Source: Paenibacillus sp. Root444D2 (GTDB lineage Bacteria; Bacillota; Bacilli; Paenibacillales; NBRC-103111). Taken from it: a stretch of DNA of 64,000 nucleotides. Numbering within the stretch: the stretch's first letter is position 1; every line of letters starts with the position of its first letter. The stretch is taken from contig NZ_LMEO01000007.1 of the NCBI RefSeq assembly GCF_001426375.1, positions 59,928 to 123,927 of the forward strand, written 5' to 3'. The translations under genes and the position numbers were made by a program. Positions 27,121-35,639 of this stretch are shown here, one piece after another. Below the pieces are notes generated by a model. That model was given only the letters and a program-made list of their open reading frames with translations. It made no database searches and was not told the origin of the DNA.

Positions 27121-27251
27121 ATCGGCGACCGTTAGACGTATGCTCGGTTTTACGAGTCTATATGATGATTTTGTAATTAACAAATGGTCATTTACTCCAA
27201 AGTAATGTTAAGATATTGTAAAGCTTACTTAATAAAGAGGAGTCAACAACT

Positions 27252-27938
27252 ATGATACTTTCCGTGGATTGGCACATTTTAATGAAATTAGGGATCTCAG
27301 CTATATTTGGTCTCATTATTGGTCTGGAACGGGAAATCAGGAATAAGCCGCTCGGACTCAAGACTTCTTTAGTCATTTGCTTAAGCAGCTGCTTGCTGAC
27401 GATTGTGTCCATCGAATCGGCCAATAAATATGCCGTCGCGGGACTGCACGTAATGGACCCCATGCGTCTAGCTGCGCAAGTCGTTAGCGGAATCGGTTTT
27501 CTTGGGGCCGGGGTCATCCTACGCAAACACAATGATGTCATTATCGGATTAACGACGGCTGCAATGATCTGGGGGGCGGCCGGACTTGGGATTGCGGTTG
27601 GGGCAGGCTTCTTTGTAGAAGCGTTTTTTGGACTCCTGCTTATCATGATTAGCGTTGTAGTTTTGCCTTATTATATTAAGAAAATGGGCCCAAGACCCCT
27701 TATTATGAAGGATCTGCGCGTGAGGCTCGTCGTCTCCCATGACGGCAACTTAACTACGATTATCAAAGCGATCATTGCCAAAGGTTACAAGATGAAAAGC
27801 GTACATATTAAAGAGTTGAACCAGGAGCAGCAAGAGCTGCATTTCATCGTGTTTATTGATAGGAAATATGCTTCGGAAGTGTATGATGAGTTGAAAAGTA
27901 TGGATTATATTGAGATTGCGGAAGTTGAGACTTTGTAG
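27252..27938 (+). CDS. MgtC/SapB family membrane protein
   Basis: A 228-residue protein with about five hydrophobic segments over residues 1-150 and a cytosolic ACT-like C-terminal domain (residues 155-228, LRVRLVVSHDGNLTTIIKAIIAKGYKMKSVHI). The MgtC core motifs GLIIGLEREIRNKPLGLKTS and QVVSGIGFLGAGVILR are clear. MgtC proteins adjust magnesium and envelope homeostasis, in some bacteria by altering F-ATPase activity. The start has AAAGAGGA upstream. No magnesium-sensing M-box was recognised in the leader. Confidence 0.92.
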   Translation: MILSVDWHILMKLGISAIFGLIIGLEREIRNKPLGLKTSLVICLSSCLLTIVSIESANKYAVAGLHVMDPMRLAAQVVSGIGFLGAGVILRKHNDVIIGLTTAAMIWGAAGLGIAVGAGFFVEAFFGLLLIMISVVVLPYYIKKMGPRPLIMKDLRVRLVVSHDGNLTTIIKAIIAKGYKMKSVHIKELNQEQQELHFIVFIDRKYASEVYDELKSMDYIEIAEVETL

Positions 27939-27954
27939 GATTCAAGTAGAAGTA

Positions 27955-27994
27955 GGATCGGATTGTGCTTTTGACGCAATCCGGTCTTTTTTTA
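27955..27994 (+). terminator. Rho-independent terminator of mgtC-like gene
   Basis: GGATTGTG...CGCAATCC stem followed by GGTCTTTTTTT. It lies 17 bases after the stop codon. Confidence 0.85.
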
Positions 27995-28149
27995 TAAGCA
28001 GCTCGTAGTACCTGATGAAGCTGCTAATCTTGCACTGAGTCCAGCTAATGTACTGGATAGGAAGCAGAAGTCTACACAACTTGAAGTGAAAAATCATGTT
28101 ACAATATTGATCAAGAAATCATAACGGGTTGATGAAAAGGGGAGCTGGC

Positions 28150-29025
28150 ATGGAGGATGTTCATCTGCATTTAAAAAATCTTGGCTTCACGGACCTTGAA
28201 GCCAAGTGCCTGCACGTGCTCGCCGAAAGCGGCACGCAGACCGGCTACGAAATCGCCAAGCAGCTTGGCGTTTCGCGCTCGAACGTCTACTCCGCGCTGC
28301 AGAAGCTCGCGGAGAAGGGGGCCGTGATCACGAGTCACGGTGAGCCCACGCATTATCAGAGCGTGCCGATCGAAGAGATCGGCGAGCGGATTGAAGCGGA
28401 GCTGCAAGCCTCGATCCGCTATGTGAAAGCGCATATGCCGAAGCAGGATGCGCACCGCTCGGAGTACTTCAGCTTGGAGGGAGACGTTAAGGTCATAGAG
28501 CGTATACGAACTGAGCTGAAAAAAGCGAAGGAAGAGGCGCTCTGTGAGCTATGGTCGGAAGAAGCGCTGCTGCTGAAGGAAGCTCTTCGGCTAGTGCCAG
28601 CGCAAGGCGTGCGATTGCTAGTTTCGACGATTGGTGAAGCGGAGCTGCCAAACGGGGTTCATCAATTCCTGCATGGACGCGAGGAGGGTTGGCAGAAGCG
28701 CAATGGGCGGAAATTTACACTGCTGATCGACCGCAAGCTGGCAATTGTTGGTACACGAGGCGGCGATGAGCCGGCTCTGGCGATGATGACAGAGCATCCA
28801 GCGATGGTGGAGCTGCTGCTGAACAATTTCTTACGTGATATGGTGATCCACGAGCTGCAGCAGGATATGGGCGCTAAGCTGGAAGATAAATATGGCAAAA
28901 ACTTCAAGAAAATTATACAGAAGTACACCGAGGTGAAGGGGATGGACCCGCAACCGACGGGAGCTTTGGAAGGCAAGTCTAGTGAAGGAAAGTCTGCCGA
29001 AGGAAAAAGGAGAAAGAAGAAATGA
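28150..29025 (+). CDS. TrmB-family transcriptional regulator
   Basis: From the ATG at 28150, with GGGGAG upstream, the protein is 291 residues. Residues 1-75 are the TrmB winged helix (LKNLGFTDLEAKCLHVLAESGTQTGYEIAKQLGVSRSNVYSALQKL). A middle PLD-like effector region follows (residues 100-220) and the end is a low-complexity Lys/Glu/Gly tail (GKSSEGKSAEGKRRKKK). Members sense sugars or other metabolites. The gene ends ATGA, overlapping the HD-domain gene by 4 bp. Local GC is high from 28180 to 28450 but the frame is intact. Confidence 0.88.
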   Translation: MEDVHLHLKNLGFTDLEAKCLHVLAESGTQTGYEIAKQLGVSRSNVYSALQKLAEKGAVITSHGEPTHYQSVPIEEIGERIEAELQASIRYVKAHMPKQDAHRSEYFSLEGDVKVIERIRTELKKAKEEALCELWSEEALLLKEALRLVPAQGVRLLVSTIGEAELPNGVHQFLHGREEGWQKRNGRKFTLLIDRKLAIVGTRGGDEPALAMMTEHPAMVELLLNNFLRDMVIHELQQDMGAKLEDKYGKNFKKIIQKYTEVKGMDPQPTGALEGKSSEGKSAEGKRRKKK

Positions 29026-29693
29026 AGCAGCATGAAGAGGAACAAACGAAGACAGAGGGAATTCTACTCGCAGCAGAAGCACTTGTGAAGGAGAAGCTGG
29101 AGCGCGATAGCAGCGGCCACGACTGGTGGCATATCTATCGCGTCGTGCAGACGACGAAGCGCATCGCTGCCCAGGAGGGCGCCGACGGCTTCGTCTGCGA
29201 GCTTGCGGCGCTGCTTCACGACGTCGTCGACGAGAAGCTGAACGCCGATCCAGCCGCTGCGCAGCGCGAGCTGGAGGCGTGGCTCGCTGCCAGCGGCACG
29301 CCAGCGGAGCAAGTGCAGCACGTGCTGGAGATCATCAGCACGATGTCGTTCAAGGGCGGCGCGCGTCCGCCAATGCGCACGCTGGAAGGTCAGGTCGTGC
29401 AGGATGCCGACCGGTTGGATGCGATAGGCGCGGTAGGCATCTCGCGCGTATTCGCTTATTCGGGCTGGAAAGGCCGCCCGATTCACGATCCTACCGTCAT
29501 AGCGCGTGAGCATATGACGGAGACCGAGTATCGCGCTGGGAAAGATACCGCGATTAATCACTTCTACGAGAAGCTCCTGAAATTGAAGGAGCTAATGAAC
29601 ACAGCCTACGCCCGGCAGCTGGCCGAGGAGCGGCACCGTTTCATGGAGCAGTACCTCCAGCAGTTTTACGCGGAGTGGGAAGGCGAGAGATAG
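29022..29693 (+). CDS. HD-domain phosphohydrolase (YedJ-like)
   Basis: A 223-residue HD-superfamily protein. Metal ligands are visible: His33 in SSGHDWWHIYRV, His66-Asp67 in ALLHDVVD, and Asp in VVQDADRLDAIGA. The whole pattern matches the YedJ/YpgQ group, which hydrolyse small phosphorylated metabolites or nucleotides in the cytoplasm. Coding GC is very high in 29100-29500, producing spurious long frames. It is translationally coupled to the TrmB-like regulator; that link suggests that the regulator controls its own HD enzyme. Confidence 0.9.
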   Translation: MKQHEEEQTKTEGILLAAEALVKEKLERDSSGHDWWHIYRVVQTTKRIAAQEGADGFVCELAALLHDVVDEKLNADPAAAQRELEAWLAASGTPAEQVQHVLEIISTMSFKGGARPPMRTLEGQVVQDADRLDAIGAVGISRVFAYSGWKGRPIHDPTVIAREHMTETEYRAGKDTAINHFYEKLLKLKELMNTAYARQLAEERHRFMEQYLQQFYAEWEGER

Positions 29694-29699
29694 CAAACG

Positions 29700-29728
29700 A
29701 AAAAGAGCCAATGATGGCTCTTTTTTTT
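29700..29728 (+). terminator. Rho-independent terminator
   Basis: AAAAAGAGCC, short loop, GGCTCTTTTTTTT, a few bases after the HD gene stop. Confidence 0.9.
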
Positions 29729-29770
29729 GGTGAGATAGGCTGTGATCTTTTCGCGGTTGCAGATAAGATT

Positions 29771-29952
29771 GTTGTACAGCATACAACATATTTTGGGATT
29801 TCACGGTTCCAAATGAAAACTGTTGTACGCTGTGCAACAATTTGTTTTAATTTGCTTCAAAGATGCTCGATTTGAGGTGAATTGTTGCACTTTGTACAAC
29901 TCCGGAGAGGGTATCCTCACCTTCAGGGACAAATTGTTGTATAAAGTACAAC
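29771..29952. repeat. Palindrome array, GTTGYA-N5-TRCAAC family, locus 2
   Basis: Four 17-bp modules begin at 29771, 29822, 29884 and 29936, with spacing 51, 62 and 52 bp. One arm is TTGCA/TGCAA and the other TTGTA/TACAA in two of the modules. The remaining DNA in 29694-30096 carries no gene. Confidence 0.9.
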
Positions 29953-30096
29953 TTCGCTTCTCTTTGTCATATGCGTAGATTATCTTGCTACTATTCGCAT
30001 CGTTGCACAGCTCGATTACTGATCTTGCAAATCACAGAAGAAAGGTTTGATTGGGCTGGGAGAAGTGATGTGTAAGATCGTTCCCCCCACCAGCCA

Positions 30097-30924
30097 TTAT
30101 TCAAAAGACGGCTTCGTCAGCGGACAATCCGGTAGCCCCACAATCTCCCCATTATATTCCGCCAGCTTGCGCAGGAAATAGCACGTTTCGGGTAAATGAT
30201 GTTCAAGGAACCGTAGTGTCAACCGGCTGAGCAGTTCGGTTTCTTGATAATCGCGAATAACACCCTCGACGACATGGTAAAAACGGATGACGGTTTCAGC
30301 CACTTGCCGGGCAAACTTTTGCTGAATAGGGAAATTAGGCGCTGTGAAGCGGAGGAAGCCGCGGATTGCTGTGTTTTTGACGATGTGAGCGCTGAATTGT
30401 TGAGCGAATAGCTGTGTGGTTTTGATTAGCTCCATTTCTGTTGGGTCCAAATGGTTGGCAAGAAGTACAGCGTGACCGAGCTGATCCTCAAGCCACATTT
30501 CCACCAGCGTAACGAGCGGAAGGGGCTCATAAGGGACTCCATTTATCCAATAATGCAGAATGCGTATATACTCTCCGTTTTCCAAAAGAGTCCCATTGAA
30601 ATAGACGGGAGTTAAGGAGACAACGATTTTATTTTGAATGCGCAGATGCTGCAAATAGCCCTCAAATTGATAATATCCTTGAACAACAGGGTATATATCT
30701 TTTGAGAGCTGAATCATCGTTTCCGAGGAGACAGGCAGAGCTGGGTCTGTTTTCAAAATGCGGTTCCGCAGTTCTGTAAAAGCACCGATGTATCGCTTGG
30801 CTATCGTGATCCATTGTACCTCTTCATTCGCGAGCGCCTCATCCACAAAGATGGCATGATCCTGTAAAATTTCAACCCAGAATAAATGCTCCTGCCATGG
30901 TGTTATTGTCTCATTTAGGCTCAT
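30097..30924 (-). CDS. DUF2935 domain protein
   Basis: From the ATG at 30924, with a perfect AGGAGG upstream, the protein is 275 residues (MSLNETITPWQEHLFWVEIL). It is mostly alpha-helical and carries the DUF2935 pattern of two ferritin-like four-helix units with conserved Glu and His: WQEHLFWVEILQDHAIFVDEAL in the first half and LVEMWLEDQLGHAVLLANHLDPTE and FLEHHLPETCYFLRKL in the second. The family is known mainly in spore formers, and the Glu/His residues suggest a metal site, but no activity is established. Longer upstream frame is open but lacks a ribosome binding site. Confidence 0.9.
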   Translation of the reverse strand: MSLNETITPWQEHLFWVEILQDHAIFVDEALANEEVQWITIAKRYIGAFTELRNRILKTDPALPVSSETMIQLSKDIYPVVQGYYQFEGYLQHLRIQNKIVVSLTPVYFNGTLLENGEYIRILHYWINGVPYEPLPLVTLVEMWLEDQLGHAVLLANHLDPTEMELIKTTQLFAQQFSAHIVKNTAIRGFLRFTAPNFPIQQKFARQVAETVIRFYHVVEGVIRDYQETELLSRLTLRFLEHHLPETCYFLRKLAEYNGEIVGLPDCPLTKPSFE

Positions 30925-31082
30925 GGAAAGTTTCCTCCTATAACTAAACTTTACGCCATGTACATTCATTTGTTAGTATCAACGAAGTGTATTCAACAAA
31001 AAAAGGTTCGAGAACGGTTTTCGTCGCATTTTGTGATAAAATAGAAGGAATGATTCATTAACTTCGAGCAGAAAGAGATGTT

Positions 31083-32342
31083 ATGACAATGAAAAGAGAA
31101 GCAAAGTATATAGCGACGGTTTCCTTAGGGGTTATGGGAGCAGGCTTTCTGGCCACGCTGCCCACGCCGGTATCTTCAACCCTATGGGGAACCTTTTTGC
31201 AAGGTGGTTTTGAGGCTGGCGTTGTAGGCGGCTTGGCTGACTGGTTTGCGGTTAGCGCCCTTTTCCGTCACCCTCTTGGCATTCCGATTCCGCATACGGC
31301 CCTATTGCCGAAGAATCGTGAGAAAATTACGAAAGCGCTTGTCTCGACGGTTGAAAATGAACTGCTTTCCAAAGAAACCATTCGTGTTCGCTTGCAACAA
31401 ATTCGTTTCCTGGAACGCGGACTTGAGCTGGCGGAGAGCCATTTGGACAATGCGGCGCTTCACAAAGGTCTCTCGACACTTGCCAAACAAGCTTTAAACG
31501 CGATTGATCTGGACAAATTAACGCCGCTTTTAGCGGAGGAAATTCATAAAGCACTCCAAGACGTGGATACGAGTCGACTCGTTAGCACGATTGTAGACAG
31601 CATAGTTGATGGCGGTTATGACGGCAAAACATTTGATTTTGTTATCGATAAAGTGGAAGCATGGGCCGTTAAGGCGGATACGCGCGATCAGCTGGGCGCT
31701 ATGGCGCTCAAAGCGTTCGAGGGTTTGCAGTCGAATGGCTTCATGGCATTTGCCGTTAATGCGTTCATCGGTATGGTGAATGAAGAGAAGATCGGGGGCA
31801 TTATCCAGAACTTCGTTCTTTCCTACATCGAGCAAATGCGAACGAAGAATCATCCGCGCAGAGAAGCGGTTCTTACTTTTATTCGGAATGAACTGAACAA
31901 GCTTGAGCGGAATCCACAGCTTTTGGCTGAGCTAGAAGGTTTGAAAGCGAAGCTGCCGGGCCTATTTGATCTCGATGAGAAATTATCGGGGCTGTTAGAG
32001 CGGTTGAAGGCGAAGGCAGAGGATTTCGTGGATCAGCCCGATTTTGTGCCTCAACATGTGGTTCCGGTGGTTCGTAAAATGCTTGTTTCCGTGAAAGAAA
32101 ACGAGGATATGCTGCAGCGCGGCGAGAGCTGGATTCAAGAGCAAATCGCTGCTTATTTGGAGCAAAATCACAGCAAAATCGGTCTACTCGTCAAAGAAAA
32201 CCTGGATAAGCTGACGAACGAGAAGCTGACCCAGTTGATGGAAGATAAGCTCGGCAATGATTTGCAGTGGATCCGTGTCAACGGTGCGATATGCGGATTC
32301 ATCATAGGACTTGGCTTGGCAGGGTTAAAAATGCTGTTTTAG
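31083..32342 (+). CDS. DUF445 family membrane protein
   Basis: A 419-residue protein with a hydrophobic N-terminus (LGVMGAGFLATLPTPVSSTLWG) and one C-terminal helix (ICGFIIGLGLAGLKMLF), with a long amphipathic middle part rich in Glu, Lys and Leu. The N-terminal GGFEAGVVGGLADWFAVSALFRHPLGIPIPHTALLPKNREKI segment is diagnostic for DUF445, a family of unknown role at the membrane. The internal ATG at 31089 is an alternative start. The next gene starts 40 bases after its stop, on the same strand. Confidence 0.9.
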   Translation: MTMKREAKYIATVSLGVMGAGFLATLPTPVSSTLWGTFLQGGFEAGVVGGLADWFAVSALFRHPLGIPIPHTALLPKNREKITKALVSTVENELLSKETIRVRLQQIRFLERGLELAESHLDNAALHKGLSTLAKQALNAIDLDKLTPLLAEEIHKALQDVDTSRLVSTIVDSIVDGGYDGKTFDFVIDKVEAWAVKADTRDQLGAMALKAFEGLQSNGFMAFAVNAFIGMVNEEKIGGIIQNFVLSYIEQMRTKNHPRREAVLTFIRNELNKLERNPQLLAELEGLKAKLPGLFDLDEKLSGLLERLKAKAEDFVDQPDFVPQHVVPVVRKMLVSVKENEDMLQRGESWIQEQIAAYLEQNHSKIGLLVKENLDKLTNEKLTQLMEDKLGNDLQWIRVNGAICGFIIGLGLAGLKMLF

Positions 32343-32382
32343 GTGAAAAACGACGGGACATGCCCGAGTGGAGGTAGGCATT

Positions 32383-33222
32383 TTGATCGAGATTAAAGGC
32401 GTTAGCAAGACGTTTGTTCAGCGATTAGGCGGCAGCTATCAGGCACTGGATAATATCACTTTAACGATTGAAAAGGGGGAGTTCGTCTCCCTGCTGGGCC
32501 CGTCCGGATGCGGGAAATCGACCGTGCTGAATTTGGTCGCAGGCTTCGATACGCAGAGTGATGGCGTTATTCAGGTGAATGGGAAAAAGGTGACCGGCGC
32601 TGGAGCGGACCGAGTCGTCGTGTTCCAGGAACATGGTCTATTCCCATGGTTGACGGTGCTGGACAATGTAGCCTTCGGTCTCAAGCAGAAGGGTATTGGA
32701 AAAAAAGAGCGTTACGAGCTGGCGATGGAACAGATTAAAGCTGTGCATCTCAGCCGTTTTACAGACCGCTATCCGCATGAGCTTTCGGGCGGGATGAAGC
32801 AGCGGGCCGCAATCGCCCGGGCGCTTGCCATGGACCCAGAGATTTTGCTGATGGACGAGCCGTTCGCCGCTTTGGACGAGCAAACACGCCTTATTTTGCA
32901 TAAAGAACTGGAAGAAATCTGGATGCGTACGCGCAAAACGATCCTCTTCATTACCCATAATATTCGTGAAGCCGTAATCCTCTCGGATCGTGTATTCGTG
33001 ATGTCCACGCGTCCCGGAACGATTAAGAAGGAGTTCGCCGTGAAAGCGGCGAGACCTCGGGATAGCGCAGACACCGTCCTCCATCATGTGGAGAATTCGA
33101 TCATGGACGCACTGGCAGACGAGCTGGAGAAAGTGGTAAGGGAGGAGACTGGCGATGAGTACAGCATCAAGAAGAACGATTTTTCTGGTACTGCTTCTGA
33201 TAGCTTGGGAGGCGGGATTTAG
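32383..33222 (+). CDS. Nitrate/sulfonate/taurine-type ABC ATPase
   Basis: The best start is the TTG at 32383 (MIEIKGVSKTFVQRLGGSYQ), which has GGAGG 8 bases upstream; the in-frame GTG at 32368 lies before that site. The 279-residue protein has Walker A GPSGCGKST, signature ELSGGMKQRAAIARAL, Walker B EILLMDEPFAAL and H-loop ITHNIREA. These match SsuB/TauB/NrtD-type ATPases. The final 22 codons overlap the permease gene by 68 bases and give an unusual hydrophilic tail (GDEYSIKKNDFSGTASDSLG). It drives uptake with the following permease and lipoprotein. Confidence 0.93.
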   Translation: MIEIKGVSKTFVQRLGGSYQALDNITLTIEKGEFVSLLGPSGCGKSTVLNLVAGFDTQSDGVIQVNGKKVTGAGADRVVVFQEHGLFPWLTVLDNVAFGLKQKGIGKKERYELAMEQIKAVHLSRFTDRYPHELSGGMKQRAAIARALAMDPEILLMDEPFAALDEQTRLILHKELEEIWMRTRKTILFITHNIREAVILSDRVFVMSTRPGTIKKEFAVKAARPRDSADTVLHHVENSIMDALADELEKVVREETGDEYSIKKNDFSGTASDSLGGGI

Positions 33223-33919
33223 ATTATTCGGATGGGGATGGAAGTTTCCTTCGCCAACCCAAACCTTACAAGCCTTCTATGACGGGTTGGTGCATGGCGA
33301 ACTGCTCCAAGCGACATTTGCGAGTATGGCGAGATTGCTGGTTTCTTTTGCGTTGTCTTTGCTGATCGGTACAACCCTTGGGTTCTTATTCGCACGCTAT
33401 AGAATGCTGGATGATACACTTGGATTTCTGGTGGTTTCTTTGCAGACCATTCCAAGTATTGCTTGGCTGCCTTTTGCTATTATTTGGTTCGGTCTTAACG
33501 AATCTTCGGTTATTTTCATTACGACACTCGGAGCAACCTGGACGATGGCATTGGCCAGCCGTACCGGTATCAAAAACATCCCGCCTATTTATTTGCGCGC
33601 CGCGCAGACGATGGGGACGGGCAATGGGTTTAATCTATTCGTGCAGGTCATGATCCCTGCCGCGTTCCCGCATTTGATCAATGGTGTTCGCACGGCTTGG
33701 GCTTTCGCTTGGCGCGCGCTAGTTGCCGGTGAGCTTATTGCCAAAGGGGCTGGGCTAGGCCAGCTATTGCAGGACGGAAGAAATCTGGGCGATACCTCTC
33801 TGATGCTGTGTATTGTCATTATTATCGCGGTACTGGGCACAGTTTCTGATCACTTCTGCTTTAAGAAACTCGAAGATAAAGTGCTAGAGCGCTACGGCCT
33901 CGCTGGCTCGAAGTCTTGA
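33155..33919 (+). CDS. Nitrate/sulfonate/taurine-type ABC permease
   Basis: A 254-residue permease with six transmembrane segments, starting MSTASRRTIFLVLLLIAWEAG inside the ATPase gene. GGAGACTGGCG precedes the ATG. The family EAA loop appears as IYLRAAQTMGTGNGFNLFVQVMIPAAFPHLINGVR, close to SsuC/TauC. The 68-bp overlap with the ATPase is long for this family. It forms the membrane pore of the importer. Confidence 0.92.
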   Translation: MSTASRRTIFLVLLLIAWEAGFRLFGWGWKFPSPTQTLQAFYDGLVHGELLQATFASMARLLVSFALSLLIGTTLGFLFARYRMLDDTLGFLVVSLQTIPSIAWLPFAIIWFGLNESSVIFITTLGATWTMALASRTGIKNIPPIYLRAAQTMGTGNGFNLFVQVMIPAAFPHLINGVRTAWAFAWRALVAGELIAKGAGLGQLLQDGRNLGDTSLMLCIVIIIAVLGTVSDHFCFKKLEDKVLERYGLAGSKS

Positions 33920-33935
33920 GTAGGGAGTGGGCCGG

Positions 33936-34961
33936 ATGAGGAAACAGGCATGGGTGCTGATGCTGCTTTTGGTCGCTGTTTTAGTGCTGAGTGCATGCGG
34001 GGAGAAGTTGACTTCTTCTGGCAAGGCTCAGGTTGTTAGGGTCGGTGTGTTTAAAAATGTAACGCACGCTGCGGCGTACATTGCGCTAGAAAAAGGTTAT
34101 TTCGCCCGGGAATGGGGCAATGAAGTTAAGATTGAGGTCACAGCCTTCGATAACGGCTCTGACCTATCTATCGCGATGGCGACAGGGGATATCGATGTCG
34201 GATTCGTTGGTCCTGGACCCGCGACAACCTTCTTTTTGAAAAGCAAGAACTATCGGGTTGTCTCCGGTTCAAATAACGGCGGTGCGGTATTGGTTGCGCG
34301 TAATGGCTCGGGAATTAATACCGTTAAAGATTTAGTAGATAAAACGATCGCGATTCCGTCCAAAGGAAACACGAACGAAATCTCGCTGCGCATGCTGCTG
34401 CAGCAAGAAGGTGTGAGCTTGGGCAGAGGTGCCGAAAGTGCGCACCTCATCGTGCGCTCCCCGTCGGATACGCTGATCTCCTTCCGCCAGAAGGAGATCG
34501 ATGCGACGCTCGTCCCCGAGCCATGGGGGACACAGATCGAGAAGGCCGGACTTGGCAAAGTCGTCGTCGATTGGAAGGCGATCCCGCCGAACAACGGCGA
34601 TTATCCGACGGTCATCATGGTCGCAAGCGACAAGTTCATTGCCCTGCACCGGGATATGGTGAAGGGTGCAATCAAGGCGAATAGGGATGGCATCGCGTTC
34701 ATCCAGAACAGTCCGGAGCAAGCCTATGATCTCATCAACAACCAACTGAAAAAGTATAGCGGTAAAGGGATGGATAAGGGCTTAATCAAAGCCTCGCTAA
34801 GCCGTTTGAAACTCACCACTGACGTTGACGTCAAGGTGATGGAGGAGATGGCGAAGGTATCCATCGATGCTCGCTATATTAAGGGCATTAACAAAGAGGA
34901 GCTCGACCTAAGTAAATTCGTTGATTTGTCGATGCTGCAAGAAGTCGAGAACGGTAGGTAA
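33936..34961 (+). CDS. Substrate-binding lipoprotein of nitrate/sulfonate-type importer
   Basis: From the ATG at 33936 the protein is 341 residues with a lipobox LSAC near residue 22. The mature protein has the NMT1/SsuA-like fold: VRVGVFKNVTHAAAYIALEKGYFAREWG, the GDIDVGFVGPGPA loop, GKTIAIPSKGNT and VPEPWGTQI. It captures the substrate outside the membrane; family members take up sulfonates, taurine, nitrate or thiamine precursors. The substrate cannot be decided from sequence. It ends at a strong terminator that closes the operon. Confidence 0.92.
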   Translation: MRKQAWVLMLLLVAVLVLSACGEKLTSSGKAQVVRVGVFKNVTHAAAYIALEKGYFAREWGNEVKIEVTAFDNGSDLSIAMATGDIDVGFVGPGPATTFFLKSKNYRVVSGSNNGGAVLVARNGSGINTVKDLVDKTIAIPSKGNTNEISLRMLLQQEGVSLGRGAESAHLIVRSPSDTLISFRQKEIDATLVPEPWGTQIEKAGLGKVVVDWKAIPPNNGDYPTVIMVASDKFIALHRDMVKGAIKANRDGIAFIQNSPEQAYDLINNQLKKYSGKGMDKGLIKASLSRLKLTTDVDVKVMEEMAKVSIDARYIKGINKEELDLSKFVDLSMLQEVENGR

Positions 34962-34966
34962 AGAGA

Positions 34967-35013
34967 AGAGCCCGATTCATCCAAATTACTGGATGAATCA
35001 GGCTCTTTTTTTC
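34967..35013 (+). terminator. Strong Rho-independent terminator
   Basis: AAGAGCCCGATTCATCC pairs with GGATGAATCAGGCTCTT (one mismatch) followed by seven T residues. It ends the importer operon. Confidence 0.92.
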
Positions 35014-35100
35014 TCTTTGTCGAATAAAGCTAGTAGTCAACGAATTTACCAGCAGAGGAGCTATCGATTTTGAAACGTAGCTTCTGCACGGGCAGTTCTC

Positions 35101-35407
35101 GCCGAAAGCATTTTCCGTGCTTATTTGTACACATGTAAGAATTTGGGGTAAGCGGAGCCTACTCCTTATTTATCGTCCGATTAGATCCTCAGATAGAGAA
35201 CCACAAAACCATTGGAGTAAATCCAATGAAATAGTCTATTAGGCTGTGAAAATCGCATTTCTATTGGAATTTATCCAACCAAATGGTCGATTCATCGCCC
35301 GGAGACAGACTTCTATTGGATTTACTCCAATGAAATCGACTCTCAGGCTGCAAATTAACCCATTCATTTACTGGGGCTGCAAGGATAAGCGCGTTTTCCG
35401 CGCTTAT
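35101..35407. repeat. Palindrome array, YATTGGA family, locus 2, with GCGCTTAT repeats
   Basis: ATTGGA palindromes lie at about 35207-35234, 35257-35286 and 35309-35335, with ATTGG cores at 35211, 35263 and 35315, an exact 52-bp period as at the 26.8-kb locus. Flanking copies of the GCCGAAAGC...CCGTGCTTAT repeat lie at 35101-35124 and in the palindromic form ATAAGCGCG...CGCGCTTAT at 35385-35407. No gene is seen between 35014 and 35470. Confidence 0.88.
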
Positions 35408-35477
35408 TTGTTTTTTGGTGCACGATGATCCTAACTGTCATTTACAGAAAATTAAGAATATTAAATAAAATTTTGTA

Positions 35478-35506
35478 TTGTCAAAAGGTGGTAATGGATT
35501 TATACT
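35478..35506 (+). promoter_or_regulatory. Sigma-A promoter of the sugar operon
   Basis: TTGTCA at 35478-35483 and TATACT at 35501-35506, spacer 17 bp. The expected start is about 35513, giving a 127-base leader. Confidence 0.8.
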
Positions 35507-35534
35507 AAAAGCAGATGTATATGGTAGCGATTTC

Positions 35535-35548
35535 AGAAAACGCTTACC
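35535..35548 (+). promoter_or_regulatory. cre-like CcpA site downstream of the transcription start
   Basis: AGAAAACGCTTACC agrees with the cre pattern TGnAAnCGnTTnCA at 8 of 10 defined positions. It lies about 22-35 bases after the predicted start, a usual position for roadblock repression. A degenerate copy of the operon palindrome, ATGGTAGCGATTTCAG, is adjacent at 35521-35536. Confidence 0.5.
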
Positions 35549-35639
35549 GGACGATTTTTCAACAGAATTTTTTTATTTTATGCAATATGGAATCGATACC
35601 AGAAAAGTTTGCAGAAACCCTTAGGAAGGTGGTCATAAC

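Noticed and set aside
29064..29561. Long antisense and shifted frames in the HD gene
   Set aside because: Very GC-rich coding sequence creates long spurious frames; the HD frame alone has conserved motifs.
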